Shown here piece after piece: positions 1 through 11,209 of a stretch of DNA of 64,000 nucleotides (within the stretch, counting starts at the first letter, position 1; each line of letters begins with the position of its first letter). Location of the stretch: NCBI GenBank assembly GCA_012862575.1, contig BLSF01000007.1, positions 558,001 to 622,000 on the forward strand, read 5' to 3'. The notes beneath the pieces were generated by a model. It saw only the letters and a program-made list of their open reading frames with translations. It had not been told where the DNA came from and searched no databases. The position numbers and the translations under genes were made by a program. The stretch comes from Parietichytrium sp. I65-24A. Lineage: Eukaryota > Sar > Bigyra > Thraustochytrida > Thraustochytriidae.

Positions 1-461
1 GACTTCAACTCCAAGCAAACGTGTTCTCGCGAAACTATATATCCAATCAAAATAAACTCCGTCCTCACGACGGATCGGATCGGGATTGGGGCCGCCTGCG
101 CAACTAATTCAATCCCACTCCCACGTGAATCCGCCTCTGCAATCTACAATCTACAATCTACAATCCACAATCTGCAATCCCTGTTGCGAGTGCCAACTCC
201 TTCGTCCAACAAGATTTCTTCAACAATTCAACCTCGGCCACTCCGCGACAAACTCGAACGAGCGACTGACTGATTGATTGACAGATTCGATTGACTGTCT
301 GTCTGAGTGACAGGACGCGTCAACAGCCACGGGAGAGAGAGAGAGAGAGAAGACGGCGCAAAGGACGAGCGACGTGGCGCGAGGACTCCTCTCAGTATGT
401 ACATCTATGTACAAATACACAGCCCAGTCCGCGTGTCTGCTCCCGATGCGAGTCTGCCTTC

Positions 462-600
462 CTTCTTTCTTTCTTTCTTTCTTTCTTTTCCTTCTTTCCT
501 TCCTTCCCCCTCTCTTCCTCTCTCTCTCTCTCTCTCCTCCCAAGGTATTTTTTTATGTTTTCCTTTCTTCCTTTCTTCCTTCCTTAGTCCTCTTCCTTTC
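462..600. repeat. polypyrimidine low-complexity tract
   Basis: This stretch is almost pure C and T on the plus strand, built from CTTT, CCTT and CTCT units, interrupted only briefly near 541-556. It generates several serine/phenylalanine/leucine-rich open frames on both strands that are artefacts of composition. Confidence 0.85.
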
Positions 601-2324
601 TTCCCATGCGTTTAGCACTCCCTCCCCTCACAACCTCTTTCTCTCTCCCTCTGTTTTTCTCTCGTCTTCCAGCTGAAGTACGGGACTAGCTAGGGGAGCC
701 TTAAATGATTAGGGGTGGGCTACCGTATCAAGTAGAGAGCGCGGCTTTGTTGCTTCTGGCTGGGCCCCTTCCTCCTCCCAGCTCTTCGGGAGGGGATTAG
801 AGGCTGATATGAGATAGTTAGGATGCGGGCATGCCACTGTCGCCATACTGTGAAGTTGAAGCAAAGCTGGAGTTAGGCGCCGTTTAGCAGACCGAATAAT
901 TGGGCCACGAGCTATGGTGGGGTTATGTTCTTGAGGTAGAGAGCGGATAGTAGCGGATGTTAAGCGATCGCGGGGTATAGCGTGTCTCTAGCGGATTTGC
1001 TGAGTCGGAGATGGGAGGAGGAAGAGGAAGAAAGGGAGGAGGGGGCAAGGGAGGATCGGGAGGAGGCAAGTTGGACTACTGAACTGCCTATACGCGCTTG
1101 GTACGCCTTGGTGATGATGATGAGCATCACATTCAGTGTGGAATAGGTAGCAGTAGCGAACTCTATTCAGTCCTTTTATGCGCTTCGAGATGAACAAAGT
1201 CCAAGGTTTCATTGGTCGATGAACAGAGCGAAAGCACATTCTGGACACCTTCAGGTTGAACTAAAAGCGGCCACTGAATCACGCCTCTCGTAAGCTTGTG
1301 AAGTTGCATACTAAGTTCCACTTGAACACCGAGAAGAGAAGTCATTTTTGACAAAAACCGGATTGTTCGAAATACGACAACTTCCAAGTACAAAATCTAA
1401 ATCCTAAAACCTCCCGTTTAGTAATTCCCATAGCACCACCACCGGCACCTGATTCCCGGAGATATGTACACCGGTTACTAGACAATCACACTAGCTCGTC
1501 TTTAATCCGCCCTCTTGCGCCTCACAGCCTATTCGCCACTATCCAGATCCTTAACGAACCTGTCCTGGCTGGGACTCTGGAAGCGTTGGCATACACTCCA
1601 TTCTTAGACTTTGTTTTTAACTACAAAAATTATTTCCAGAGAAGAAAGAAGGAGCAAGCGCACACTACGTGTAACGCTGGGACGCTCAGTGTGCGCTTGG
1701 TGGGAGGAGGAAGTGAATTTGGGGAGGAGGTTTTCAGCTCTTATCAGCACTTAACACAAACCGTAGCCTTGCTGTGGGCAGATCTCCACTCCCGGCATCG
1801 CGGCCCTATTATTAACGCTGTCTAACCGATACGAGGGCTCGCACACTTTCCAACGGTGAGGTATTCTACCAAATGATTAAAGGAAAAGTCTCGGGCTCGT
1901 ACGATGGTCGCCATAAATCTTCCGTACTAAATACCGTTAAAGGGTCCTACCGACCACTGAATATCGTGGAGTGGGAGTTTTCTTCGCAAACAGCCCTACA
2001 TAGCAGTATCTGCGAGCTAGGTAGACTTTGTCTTTGGAATTGGAAAAGATCGGTTTGCTGGTTGGTTGTAGGTGGCTCCTATGGGAAGTTCGCGGTGTTG
2101 AGAACGTTGCAGAAATGCAGAATTCAGAATTCAGAAAGGAGCAGCTGCAGAGGTCTACCGATCAAATAGTTGAGTCGGTAGCCCTGCGGACGATTTGTCT
2201 GAGATTTCTTTTCTTGAGTATCGTTGCGTCGTTTTTCAACTCGGCAGAGTCAACGTGGTCACAGCACAGCGATTGATCTGCCTCGCACAGATCGCACAGT
2301 GCCAATCGCGCCGCAAGAGCTACG

Positions 2325-2342
2325 GAGTACTGTACAGTACTC
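2325..2342. repeat. 18-bp perfect palindrome GAGTACTGTACAGTACTC
   Basis: The sequence GAGTACTGTACAGTACTC equals its own reverse complement. Related GTAC-rich words lie nearby (about 2437-2450, 2822-2836 and 3000-3056) and upstream of the ZIP transporter gene (about 12536-12552). It may be a dimeric protein binding site, but no function is shown. Confidence 0.7.
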
Positions 2343-2704
2343 GTTCCCTCGCAGGGGCCAGTGCTGCACTGCAGAGTTGTTGCTGCAGCCTCAGGAGAAA
2401 GGTTGATCACGAGAGAGAGTCCGGTAGTAATCAGTACGCAGTACCGTACCGGTCATTAAATTGGTGGAGTCATTCTTGCCGCCTAAAAATCCGCTCGCCA
2501 AGTTTGCGTGAAAGGCGTTCGTTCGAAAAGTCTTAAAATTAAATACTTCAAAAAAAATGCATAACGCACGTTCGCAGAGCAGAGCGCAACGATCGGATGT
2601 CGTTGTATTCAAAGTCTCCACCACGAGGGTCTTGACGTTGGAAAGCCTTGATTGCTTGGGTCTTCACGACGCCGAGCAACGGCTTAATGGGCCAACATCT
2701 ACAT

Positions 2705-2765
2705 CACAGATTGATTGCTGATTGATTGATTGATTGATTGACTGTGAGTTGATTGATTGATTGAT
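2705..2765. repeat. GATT tetranucleotide repeat
   Basis: An interrupted (GATT)n array, with a second GATT run following a short GACTGTGAGTT spacer. A smaller relative occurs near 268-300. It lies in a gene-free region. Confidence 0.85.
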
Positions 2766-5700
2766 GGTCATCGATCCGGCACCAGATCTCAGACCACTCT
2801 CACGAGGAAGGCTACTGACAATGAGTACTCGTACCCGGACTTGGTCCTGCGCCAGCGTTGTCGGGGGCGACAAAAGACAGCTCGAGTGCAAGAAGGGCGA
2901 AATGCATGTCCCCCATCGTCAGCGTATTGTTGGCCTTCGAAGAAGAGCTCGAATTCAACAGTTGGCGTGCGACGGTGTGTACACAACGTACTGACATCAA
3001 TACTGTACAGTAGTACTCTATACTGCCCTGTGAGTGTACAGTATGGGTATTGAGTACTAATTGTAGAACTGGCCTACGGTATTCATACCGTTGAAGATCA
3101 ACTTGAAGTAAGTTAGTCGCAGGACGAAATGAGGTCTCAGAGATCTCCGCAGATCGATCTCCACAGACATGCACAGACGGCGCGTGGAAACACTTGACGC
3201 TTGACAACGCTACTAGTACAAGGGCTTTGAGAACACCCCACTGTCAAACTAGCTGACCAATCAAAATTTCAAAATTTGGAAAGAGAAAGTCTGAGTCTCT
3301 GAATCTCGGTTCAACATAAATGGCCTTCCTCTGTCCTCTGCGTCGCTGTCAGCGTAGACAGCGTGGCAAAGTGTTGCAGCGCAAGTCAGCTTCTTGTCGT
3401 CGGCGGAAACCGATGTCCGCGGCTGGAGTCATCATCCATAACTTTTTTAATTAAGAGAGCCAATTTTCAGTGAATCGACTGACGCGAGAGTGCAACTTGG
3501 AGCGACGCTTATGTGCGCTGATCATCGAAACTCTAAAGCCACAGCAGCTAGAATGGACGGCACCTTCCAAGCTGAACGTGAGCAACCATGCGCACTCGGG
3601 CGTTTGGCAAACGTGGCGCGTGTAAGGGAAAAAGGAACATGCCGCTCTCAGTCAGTCCGCTCCGATGCTCAGACCTCTCACTGCAACTTGAAGCAGGTTA
3701 CTACAAAGCAACTGAAACTTCTCTCAAATTGATTTATGACAAAGCAGACGGTTCCCGATTGAATGAAATCTAATGTGGATTATTGCCATGGAAGAGAGAG
3801 ATATGTTTGGCGCAATGCGCATTCACCGCCATCACATTGCTGTAAAAAGCTTGGTCGATATTTTTCCAAATTCCATAAACGATCCACTATAAGCGCTGGT
3901 AATGGTAGTACTACAGTTCTTGATATCTACAAAGTAGTGAGTCGTCCCATCGCGGCTCTGGAGAAACGCTAAGGAAATCTTACTGTCCCACACCAGCAAG
4001 ACGCTATTTCCGTCTACTGCAACCTTCCTCTCAGTAAGCTGTGTAGTCAGGTTCGCCTATTGAACTCCTATAATTTCCCACTTCTTTCCTTCAAGGAAAG
4101 AGTTTCAAACTGACCTCTGACGCGCCACATTTCCATAATAGCTGCTTATCTATTACCTTAATACATTGTCTCCTCACCGTTTATTAGCACGGCCGGATAG
4201 GGGCCTGGCTATGGCATGATCATCGTAAACAGTAGCGCCCTGCTAAGGATCTGTATCTCATGTGGGGCCAATGTACGCTGTACCTAGAAGAAATTAAAAG
4301 AGCTTAAAACTTGATTTGCAGGAAATCTTCGCTCACAGCAGCTCACAGCACAAATTTTTTGTGAGTCCTTCACTGATGCTTCACTTCCTGAACGTTTTGT
4401 CTGACTGTGTTCACTGAAATGTTTCATTGTCCATGGATTGATCATGATCTCGATTATCGATGCCATCCATGATCATGATGAGAGCGACTGCACCGGTCTT
4501 CACGAGGACCACAAAGCAGTAAGTAGTTCATAGAGGTCCTAGAGGGTTCTCCCGGAACGACCTTCTCCAGAGCCGAAGGATCTTTAGGACCCTTGTGGCC
4601 CTGCTTAGTGATACCGGTAGCATGAGTGCTTAACTGCTAGTATATTGGGAAAAATGATCTGTCTGATTGGGTTGGTTTTCATTGTATGCATGGTGATGAT
4701 GATTGTGCAATCGAATGAAAAATTAAACAAGTTCATTGACTGTGAAGAAAAAGATGAGAGAATTGAGAACAGTAAATTAGTAGTAAATTTCCATCCACAG
4801 TCCAGTCGGAGGGCCGGGAAGGCCGGGAAGGTCGGGAACGCAACTGTCCTTGTATGAAAAGCCACGTTCCATTTGTGCCCGTTCGCCAGTTTGACTGGCT
4901 GGGTCTGGGTTGTCTGGGTGCATGCATACACGTGTTGTGACCCTCTCGCTCTCTCTGTCCTTCTGTCCCTCATTACTCCAGACACTCCAGACTCCAGACC
5001 TTGGCTTAGCGCATGCCCAATAAACCCGGCAGAGCCCAACGTTGGATATGCCCAAAGCGGCCCAAGATGGCCCAGGCGGCTGACGAGGATGCAGAGAGCA
5101 CCGAAGCTGTGTGCTGGGAGTCTGTGCCTTTTTGAAGCATTACTCGGTACGCTACTCAGTGCTCGGTGGGACGATGTTTTTTACTTACTAACTGAACTGT
5201 AAATTCTAAATTGTAGTTTTTGCAAAACTAGTTTTGCAATTGGAAGAACAGTTGAAAACGCCAACGGAGCGGGGTAAAAGACTGCACACCACTGCGCGCC
5301 AGAGCTGTCGTTTCGCACGATTGAATTGAACAGATGCCAATTGTTGCTTGACTTGAAGAGCTCTTCGCCGCTGGCCCCGTGTGGGCTCGTGTCTGGGCGG
5401 TTCATTTGACACAGCGGATCCTTTCCAATATCGTAAGGTGCCGCCAGTCCCCGCTGCGCCTCAGAGCGCTAGCTTGTGCCCAGGCGGAATGCCCAGTGTT
5501 CATCTTCGGCCGTGCTGTCCTTCCTGTTAATTTATTGCGCTTCGCTCCTGACTGCCTTCCTAAGCCCACGTGATCCCCCGTGGGATTGACTGACTGCTGC
5601 TCCTCAGCGTCTGGTTGGTGTGCACAGTACTGGTTGTACTGGTACTGGTGCTCGAAGCGAGAGTGAATCGGCGATCGCTACTCTGCGCTGGAGCTGTTGG

Positions 5701-7757
5701 AGCACACGGTGATGTCCGCTGCCCCACGCTGTCACTGTCGTTCATGTCAGTCTCCTGTGACGAGTCGACTCGAGCCAAAATGAGCGCTTGAACTGGTGTG
5801 CTCCCTCTGGGCCACCGAGGCATTCGTGGCAAAAAATGCAAACTTGAAGGAGCGAGAACTCCGGGACAGTGCACAGGAAGTAGGTGGTATCAGTGTGAGC
5901 TGAACTCGAGCTTGGCACAGTCATGATGGACGTTGACTGACGGGTTGGCCCTGTTGGCCGACTCGGACGGCCAGTGCAGTGGTTGTTGGTTGCTTGGTTG
6001 GACAAACGACTCGGACTTGGGAATTTGGCGCGCTCTGGCGCTCTGAAATCTGAAATTCTAAAAACCTTCCCATGGTTGACGTGGTGGCGCCAAATCTGTA
6101 TCTGCAAGTTGTAGAGCAGACCAGACATTAACTAACACTGTAAATTTATACCTACTAGTATGCACCACTGCACACTCCGCACCTGCGACCGTGCGGGACG
6201 CTGGGACACCGTCGAACAGCGTCGATTGCGACGAATCAAAGTTCTAAAGCTCTGGTTTGGGTGCTCGAAAAAGTGAGTCCCCAATTCCTATTCAAACTCG
6301 TAAAGTTTAGAAGGCCAACGAAAGTCGAAAGGAGTTGGGGAGCTGGCCGGTTCGAGCAGGATCAGCAGAAACCTGTGAGGACCGCAATTCGCCAGGAAGT
6401 TTTGTGCCTGGGACAACTTGTTCATTTTTATATTCACAGCCAACCAAGCACTAATTCCACGCTCAACTTGAAGATATGACGCCGGGCAATAAAAGCGAAC
6501 AGGAAGTTCTGACGAGAGCGACCAAAAATGAAAATAAAAATAAGAGAATGTTGAACTGCAAGTGGGAATATCCAAAAATGAAAATTCGAAAAGCTTTCTG
6601 TAAATGACAAAGTCGCCACTTTCATGTGAAAACGCCAATCCGCTTTTTGGCCCTGGACCTGGCGAATTTGCTCTGCAACAAACAGTTCTGGCAGTTTGGC
6701 GATAAAGAAGGGTTTTGATTTTGAAACCCTCGAGCAGGTGCAGCGGTGTTAAACTGACCCGTGCTTCGTGGAACCTACAGTTAGAGATTTTCGCAACCAC
6801 ATGTCAGAGTAAGATGGCGCACGGGAATCATCGGGATCCCTCCTTCGCCCATTGACTGAGTGCAGACATGTGCAAACGTGCCGCAAGGAATGTGGGTTGC
6901 AATAAGTACTCACAGCCAATCATCTTGAAAGCCAAGACGCCAAGGTTAATGTTTGCGGGGTTTCAGTTTTGGAAAGAACGAAAGAAAAAAAGAAATGCAA
7001 CGCCGCTTGCCAAACGCCAGGTGGCCTTTTCTGCCGGAACTCATTCGCCAGATTTGCCGGAATTTGGAGATTTAGAAAATGTTTTCTTCTCCGACAGTTC
7101 AGCAGCAGCAGGTAAAAGTTTGACTGTGAAGGATTCTGAAATGAATTGCGCAGGATCGATCCTGAGTGATCGAATTCCAGGTGTTCTCTGGATGAAATTA
7201 ATTGATTCATCGTGATCAAGAACAGAACTTTCGCCACAATCAGCGAGCTGGGCCCTGGTCAGGGCGCGCAGTAAGCACAGGTCACTTTGTTTGTCGCTCT
7301 TAGTTGAATTACTCCAAGCTTCACACAAACTCGCGCATTTTCGCAGGGTACGCGAGCACAGGTTCTCACTATGAATCTTACATATTGCTATCCGGAAATA
7401 TGCGAGTACACTCGCGCGCCTGCGGAGGCTATGGGTTCCTCCACGAGTAAAAGTATGAGTATTAGTCTCGTACACGCCTCCTCACAATGAAATTTCTTGA
7501 ACGTTATAGAACGTACCGAGAACAATTTTTTTTATGGTTACAAATCATCAAGGGAAAACATTGATAAATTCGAGAACGCTCTGGGCACGTTCCATTGCTG
7601 CGCCGAGTAACGAAGTCACTGAATGTCACTGAGGTCACTTTGACTGGCAAAACACGATGCAAACAATTTCACAACTTGGACTCGAACGGCAATCTGCAAA
7701 CGGGCAGCGGTTCAGGCGTCTAATTCAAGGGGTGGATTGTGTGGAGGACAAGCGAAG

Positions 7758-8954
7758 ATGTACGGTCTATACCAAGAGCATTTACATGCTCTGCAGGAGA
7801 TAGTGCGTGGAAAGTCCGTAGAGGCTGTAGAGGGCGCAATCGACGAGAAGTTCAACGGCAAGGTTCGCCTTTGCGGTGAAGGAACTCTGCTCAGTGTCAA
7901 GTATAGCTTCCTTGGAACTGATTTTAGTGTTGCAGGGGCTCTTGCGCTACGCGGAACAATCTTTGAGGTCGATCCCGTGACAAAGCTTTGCACTGGGCGG
8001 GTAGTATGCCTACCGTTCTTCAAATTCTTTAATCACGACCAGCGAGGGACCGGCGTCGATCCAGCCGACAGCGACGCGAAGATCGTGCGGGTGGACACCA
8101 AGGTTGATGGTTCTATCATCAAGTTGTTCTGGTACCAGGGTAAATGGGTTATTGCGTCAAATTTCGTGCCCCGTGTGGAGCGCACAGCGTGGAGTCGTGG
8201 TAACCCCGAGCTGGAGCCAACTTTGGCCGATTTGTTTTGGGAGTGCGCAGAGAAGATGGATTTAATAAGCTACCTCGACCAGGGTCGCACGTATTCGTTT
8301 GAGCTTGTATCATCGTACAATCGAGTCATTATTGACTATGGAGAGCGCGTTCAACTTTGGCACATCCAAACTAGAGATGCTCATACCCTCGAGGAAATTT
8401 TCGATGATGACCTCGTGGTTGTTCAGCGGCCCCAGACAATAGAAGTTGAGGATTTGAATGCCTATGTAAAGGAAACAAATGGTGTTGAAGGCTGCGTGAT
8501 CACGTACGAAAATGGAGTGCGACTTAAGGTGAAAACAAATTGGTATAAATTTCTTGCCAAAAATGTCACCTTTGGGGCAGTGAAAGATACAAGTCGTACT
8601 TTGGCGGTCGCAATTTTACTGACTGTAAGTGAAAAGATCGACGATTTCGCAAACATCTTTCCGAATTCTCTCAGCGATGCGATACGTGCGGAGCTTCAGG
8701 CTCAGGAAAAGTTTGCCCTTAAGCAAATTAAATCCCATTCAGGCAACAGAGCTTCTTTCGCGAAAGCAGCGCAAAAGTCTGCGATGAGCGAGTACTTAAA
8801 AAGTATTTGTTTTGCATTTTTCAGTGATGAGCTCCTTACTATTGAGGGATATTACACGAAAAAGCTCGCAGGAAAATCAAAGTTGGCCGCCGAGGTCTTC
8901 TTCCAGCTGAAGAACGAACCAGTTTGGGAGGGGGTCTGGGAGGGACGCAACTAG
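7758..8954 (+). CDS. T4 Rnl1-like RNA ligase (ATP-dependent)
   Basis: A 398-aa protein of the covalent nucleotidyltransferase superfamily, closest in motif pattern to T4 RNA ligase 1. Motif I is TKVDGS with the predicted adenylated lysine at about residue 115. Motif III is FELVSSYNRVIIDY, motif IV is EGCVITYENG, and motif V with its Rnl1-type extension is LKVKTNWY. The C-terminal 120 residues would be the specificity domain. Family knowledge: such enzymes join RNA 5'-phosphate and 3'-OH ends through ligase-AMP, and serve phage tRNA repair and, in fungal Trl1, tRNA splicing. The first ATG in frame is at 7758; the frame is open a few codons further upstream but without ATG. No kinase or cyclic phosphodiesterase domain is fused. 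Two intron-bearing tRNA genes lie 33 kb away, so a tRNA-splicing role is possible but inferred only. Confidence 0.85.
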   Translation: MYGLYQEHLHALQEIVRGKSVEAVEGAIDEKFNGKVRLCGEGTLLSVKYSFLGTDFSVAGALALRGTIFEVDPVTKLCTGRVVCLPFFKFFNHDQRGTGVDPADSDAKIVRVDTKVDGSIIKLFWYQGKWVIASNFVPRVERTAWSRGNPELEPTLADLFWECAEKMDLISYLDQGRTYSFELVSSYNRVIIDYGERVQLWHIQTRDAHTLEEIFDDDLVVVQRPQTIEVEDLNAYVKETNGVEGCVITYENGVRLKVKTNWYKFLAKNVTFGAVKDTSRTLAVAILLTVSEKIDDFANIFPNSLSDAIRAELQAQEKFALKQIKSHSGNRASFAKAAQKSAMSEYLKSICFAFFSDELLTIEGYYTKKLAGKSKLAAEVFFQLKNEPVWEGVWEGRN

Positions 8955-9225
8955 GTCTGTAATCCTTGTCTATAAACAAATTTCTTGGCTGTGTACTTTC
9001 CTTCCCAGCGAATATCTTCTCCGCAAGAACTAGACCATCTGCATTACTTTCGTCCGTTCTTCTTCAGTGTAAGACAAGCAAGGCGAATGTGGGCTTTATC
9101 GGCTTTGCTTTTACACGCTGATCATTCACGATCAGACTTTATTCTTCCTTCGCACTTTTTCATTCCAGAGCCTGGATATCATCATGAGCCCGCCATTTTG
9201 AGACGGAAGAAGCGATTTGCGAGCA

Positions 9226-9292
9226 TTTACATTCTCACTCTTGGCTGACGGCGAGACGTTTTACATTCTCACTCTTGGCTGACGGCGAGACG
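9226..9292. repeat. two-copy tandem repeat, 33-bp unit, 34-bp period
   Basis: The 33-bp unit beginning TTTACATTCTCACTCTTGG and ending GGCGAGACG is present twice without mismatch, at 9226-9258 and 9260-9292. It is a recent duplication because the copies are identical. Confidence 0.9.
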
Positions 9293-9777
9293 AGATTTCC
9301 TGGAAAGTGCTTCTTGGACACGCAGGAAATAATTTCCCGATTTCCCGAACAACAGTTCCTGTGAGAACTCACTTGAACTGCGAGCACATCCGAGGATCGC
9401 ATACCGTCTCAACCTATTTTCGACTTTTCTGGCAACCAGCACTAGAAGACAACCTGTCTCCGGCACTTTTCGTTTCACAGAATGCGGTAATTTTCCCCAA
9501 TTGAATTGCAAACTTTTCTTTGACTGGCAAGCACGCTGGCAAGATGAACTCCAAAAACAACTCACTCACCAATCTCACCAACCCAATCGTCCTCATATAT
9601 TATTCATTCATACCCATCTACCTAGCTAGCTCAGTAGAGCACCGCCTGAGCACCGAGTAGAGTCTCCGCTGGCGCACGCAATCCAATCAATCCAATCAAA
9701 ACCAAAGCAGAAGTGCAGAAGTACAACATTGTTATCCCAATCAACCTGATACCCTTTGACGCATCGAGTGCGAAGTC

Positions 9778-9830
9778 CACGGTTCACGGTTCAAGGTTCA
9801 AAGTTTAAGGTTCAAGGATCAAGGATCAAG
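9778..9830. repeat. degenerate GGTTCAA/GGATCAA repeat in presumed promoter
   Basis: Seven- to eight-base units of the type GGTTCAAG, AGTTTAAG and GGATCAAG follow one another immediately 5' of the RRM gene start at 9881. A simple tandem array; a regulatory role is only suggested by position. Confidence 0.7.
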
Positions 9831-9880
9831 GCTACCGTCAGCAAACAGCTGCGAAGAGCAAGGCTCGGGCGAAAACAAGG

Positions 9881-10711
9881 ATGAAGCGCAGCGAACGGCC
9901 GGAGAGCGGCGGGCAAGCGGCGGGCAAGTCGAAGCGACCTCGAGCAGACTCCTCTGGCAGCGAGGGCAGCGAAGGCGACCTGGCGGCGCACTCGGTGTAC
10001 GTGGAAGGGATCCCGTGGGAGGCGGACGAAGCCGAGCTGCTCAACCTGTTCTCGGACTGCGGCGATGTGGTGGATGTGCGCCTAGCGCGTTGGAATGATT
10101 CGCAAAAGCTGCGCGGGTACGCCCACGTGGACTTTGCCACGCTCGAGGATGCGGAGAGGTGCATCAAGAAGCTGAACAAGTACACGATGGGATCCCGGTA
10201 TCTTACCGTGTCGCACGCAAAGACGCAGCAGGGCGCGGGCAGCGGCCGCGGTGCCAAGACTTGGGCGCAGTCGGACATTCCAGATACGTGCACGACGCTG
10301 TTCGTTCGCAATTTACCTTATGACACGGACGAGGAGGCCGTCAGCGAGGCGTTCGCGCCTTTTGGCAAGGTTGTCAGTGTTAGGCTGGCCAAGTGGAACC
10401 ACACCGGCCGACTCAAGGGCTTTGGGTACGTCCAGTTCGCCAAGGCTCAAGGCGTTAAAACGGCGGTGACAACCAAATCTGCAATCATGGTGGCGGACCG
10501 CAAGGTTTCGGTGGACCCCGAGCTTGAAAAATCGCGTCCAAAGAGTAGTTTTCGCGACTCGGATGGCAGACAATGGAAAAAGTCTGAAGGCCGGGAAATC
10601 ATCAAGCAGTCTCAGACGGACCGCGGGCGAGGTCGCGGAAGGGGAAGGGGCGGCATGCGAGGCGGAAGAGGTAGAGGTGGAAGAGGAAGCTTTCGCGGTC
10701 CCTCGCTCTGA
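9881..10711 (+). CDS. nucleolin/Nsr1-like protein, two RRMs and RGG tail
   Basis: A 276-aa RNA-binding protein. After a basic, serine-rich N-terminus (residues 1-37) come two RRM domains, about 38-113 (RNP2 VYVEGI, RNP1 RGYAHVDF) and about 138-212 (RNP2 LFVRNL, RNP1 KGFGYVQF). A tail follows at about 245-272, made of GRGRGRG and RGGRGRGG repeats, the usual substrate for arginine methylation. The two-RRM plus RGG order matches nucleolin/Nsr1/gar2, which act in pre-rRNA processing in the nucleolus, though the long acidic tract of true nucleolins is reduced here to a short SSGSEGSEGD stretch. Other two-RRM shuttling proteins remain possible. The ATG at 9881 begins the only long frame; no intron is needed. 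Confidence 0.85.
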   Translation: MKRSERPESGGQAAGKSKRPRADSSGSEGSEGDLAAHSVYVEGIPWEADEAELLNLFSDCGDVVDVRLARWNDSQKLRGYAHVDFATLEDAERCIKKLNKYTMGSRYLTVSHAKTQQGAGSGRGAKTWAQSDIPDTCTTLFVRNLPYDTDEEAVSEAFAPFGKVVSVRLAKWNHTGRLKGFGYVQFAKAQGVKTAVTTKSAIMVADRKVSVDPELEKSRPKSSFRDSDGRQWKKSEGREIIKQSQTDRGRGRGRGRGGMRGGRGRGGRGSFRGPSL

Positions 10712-11209
10712 GCGGGCTCTTCATGCCCCGGTGTCTTCTTCGCCGGAGAGTCGGAGGCGTAAATATAAGGTTTGTTCCAGCTATGGTCTGACGCGCTTGT
10801 AAGATGGCAGGCAGCCTTCACAATCAAGCCTCTGAATTGAAAGAAGTAAGATCGGCCCAGGTACCTGTGGCCGTTGTTTGTATTCGTGAAAGTAGGTATT
10901 GAATTTATTAAATCTCTGATCCTTTTCAGTAATTACAACCATTCACAAGAAATGAGAGGATAGAAAACATAAAAAGATATACGCTCGTTTACTCTTGAAA
11001 GCCATTTCGAACTACGTGCTTTTGATCTTCTCCGCTGAGGGAATGCATGGTCACTGGGAGGTCAATTACTTCCGTATCTTCAAAATCGCAGACCAGGCCA
11101 TTACCAAACTAAGCGCCTCTACACATATTCACTGTCAATTTCAGTTCAGATCTATCCCGCGAAAACTTGACAAAGACCCACCTCAGAGTGTCATGGACGA
11201 AGAAGGTGG
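10712..11209. other. intergenic, between convergent genes
   Basis: About 500 bp between the 3' ends of the RRM gene and the ZIP transporter gene. It is AT-rich and holds no gene that I recognise; it should contain both 3' UTRs. Confidence 0.6.

Larger units (their letters stand above)
1..7757. other. long gene-free stretch with low-complexity tracts
   Basis: No recognisable protein, tRNA or rRNA is visible in these 7.7 kb. Open frames are short (at most 170 codons), low in complexity or cysteine/serine-rich, and show no family motif. Visible structure: a run of CTTT/CTCT pyrimidine tract at about 460-600; a GATTGATTGATT run at about 2705-2765; two overlapping CAGAATTCAG words at 2118-2134; an 18-bp palindrome at 2325-2342; CTAGCTAG at 686-693. 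It could hold an intron-rich gene or long noncoding RNA that I cannot read. Confidence 0.6.
8955..9880. other. intergenic region with 34-bp tandem duplication
   Basis: No gene seen. It contains a two-copy tandem repeat at 9226-9292, the palindrome CTAGCTAG at 9622-9629, and a run of degenerate GGTTCAAG-type repeats at about 9778-9830 just upstream of the RRM gene. This end probably holds the RRM gene promoter. Confidence 0.6.

Noticed and set aside
291-676. Overlapping Ser/Phe/Leu-rich frames
   Set aside because: Produced by the CT-only tract; no sign of a protein.
6288-6800. 170-codon minus frame, longest in the first 7.7 kb
   Set aside because: No recognisable motif and low-quality composition; not enough to call a gene.
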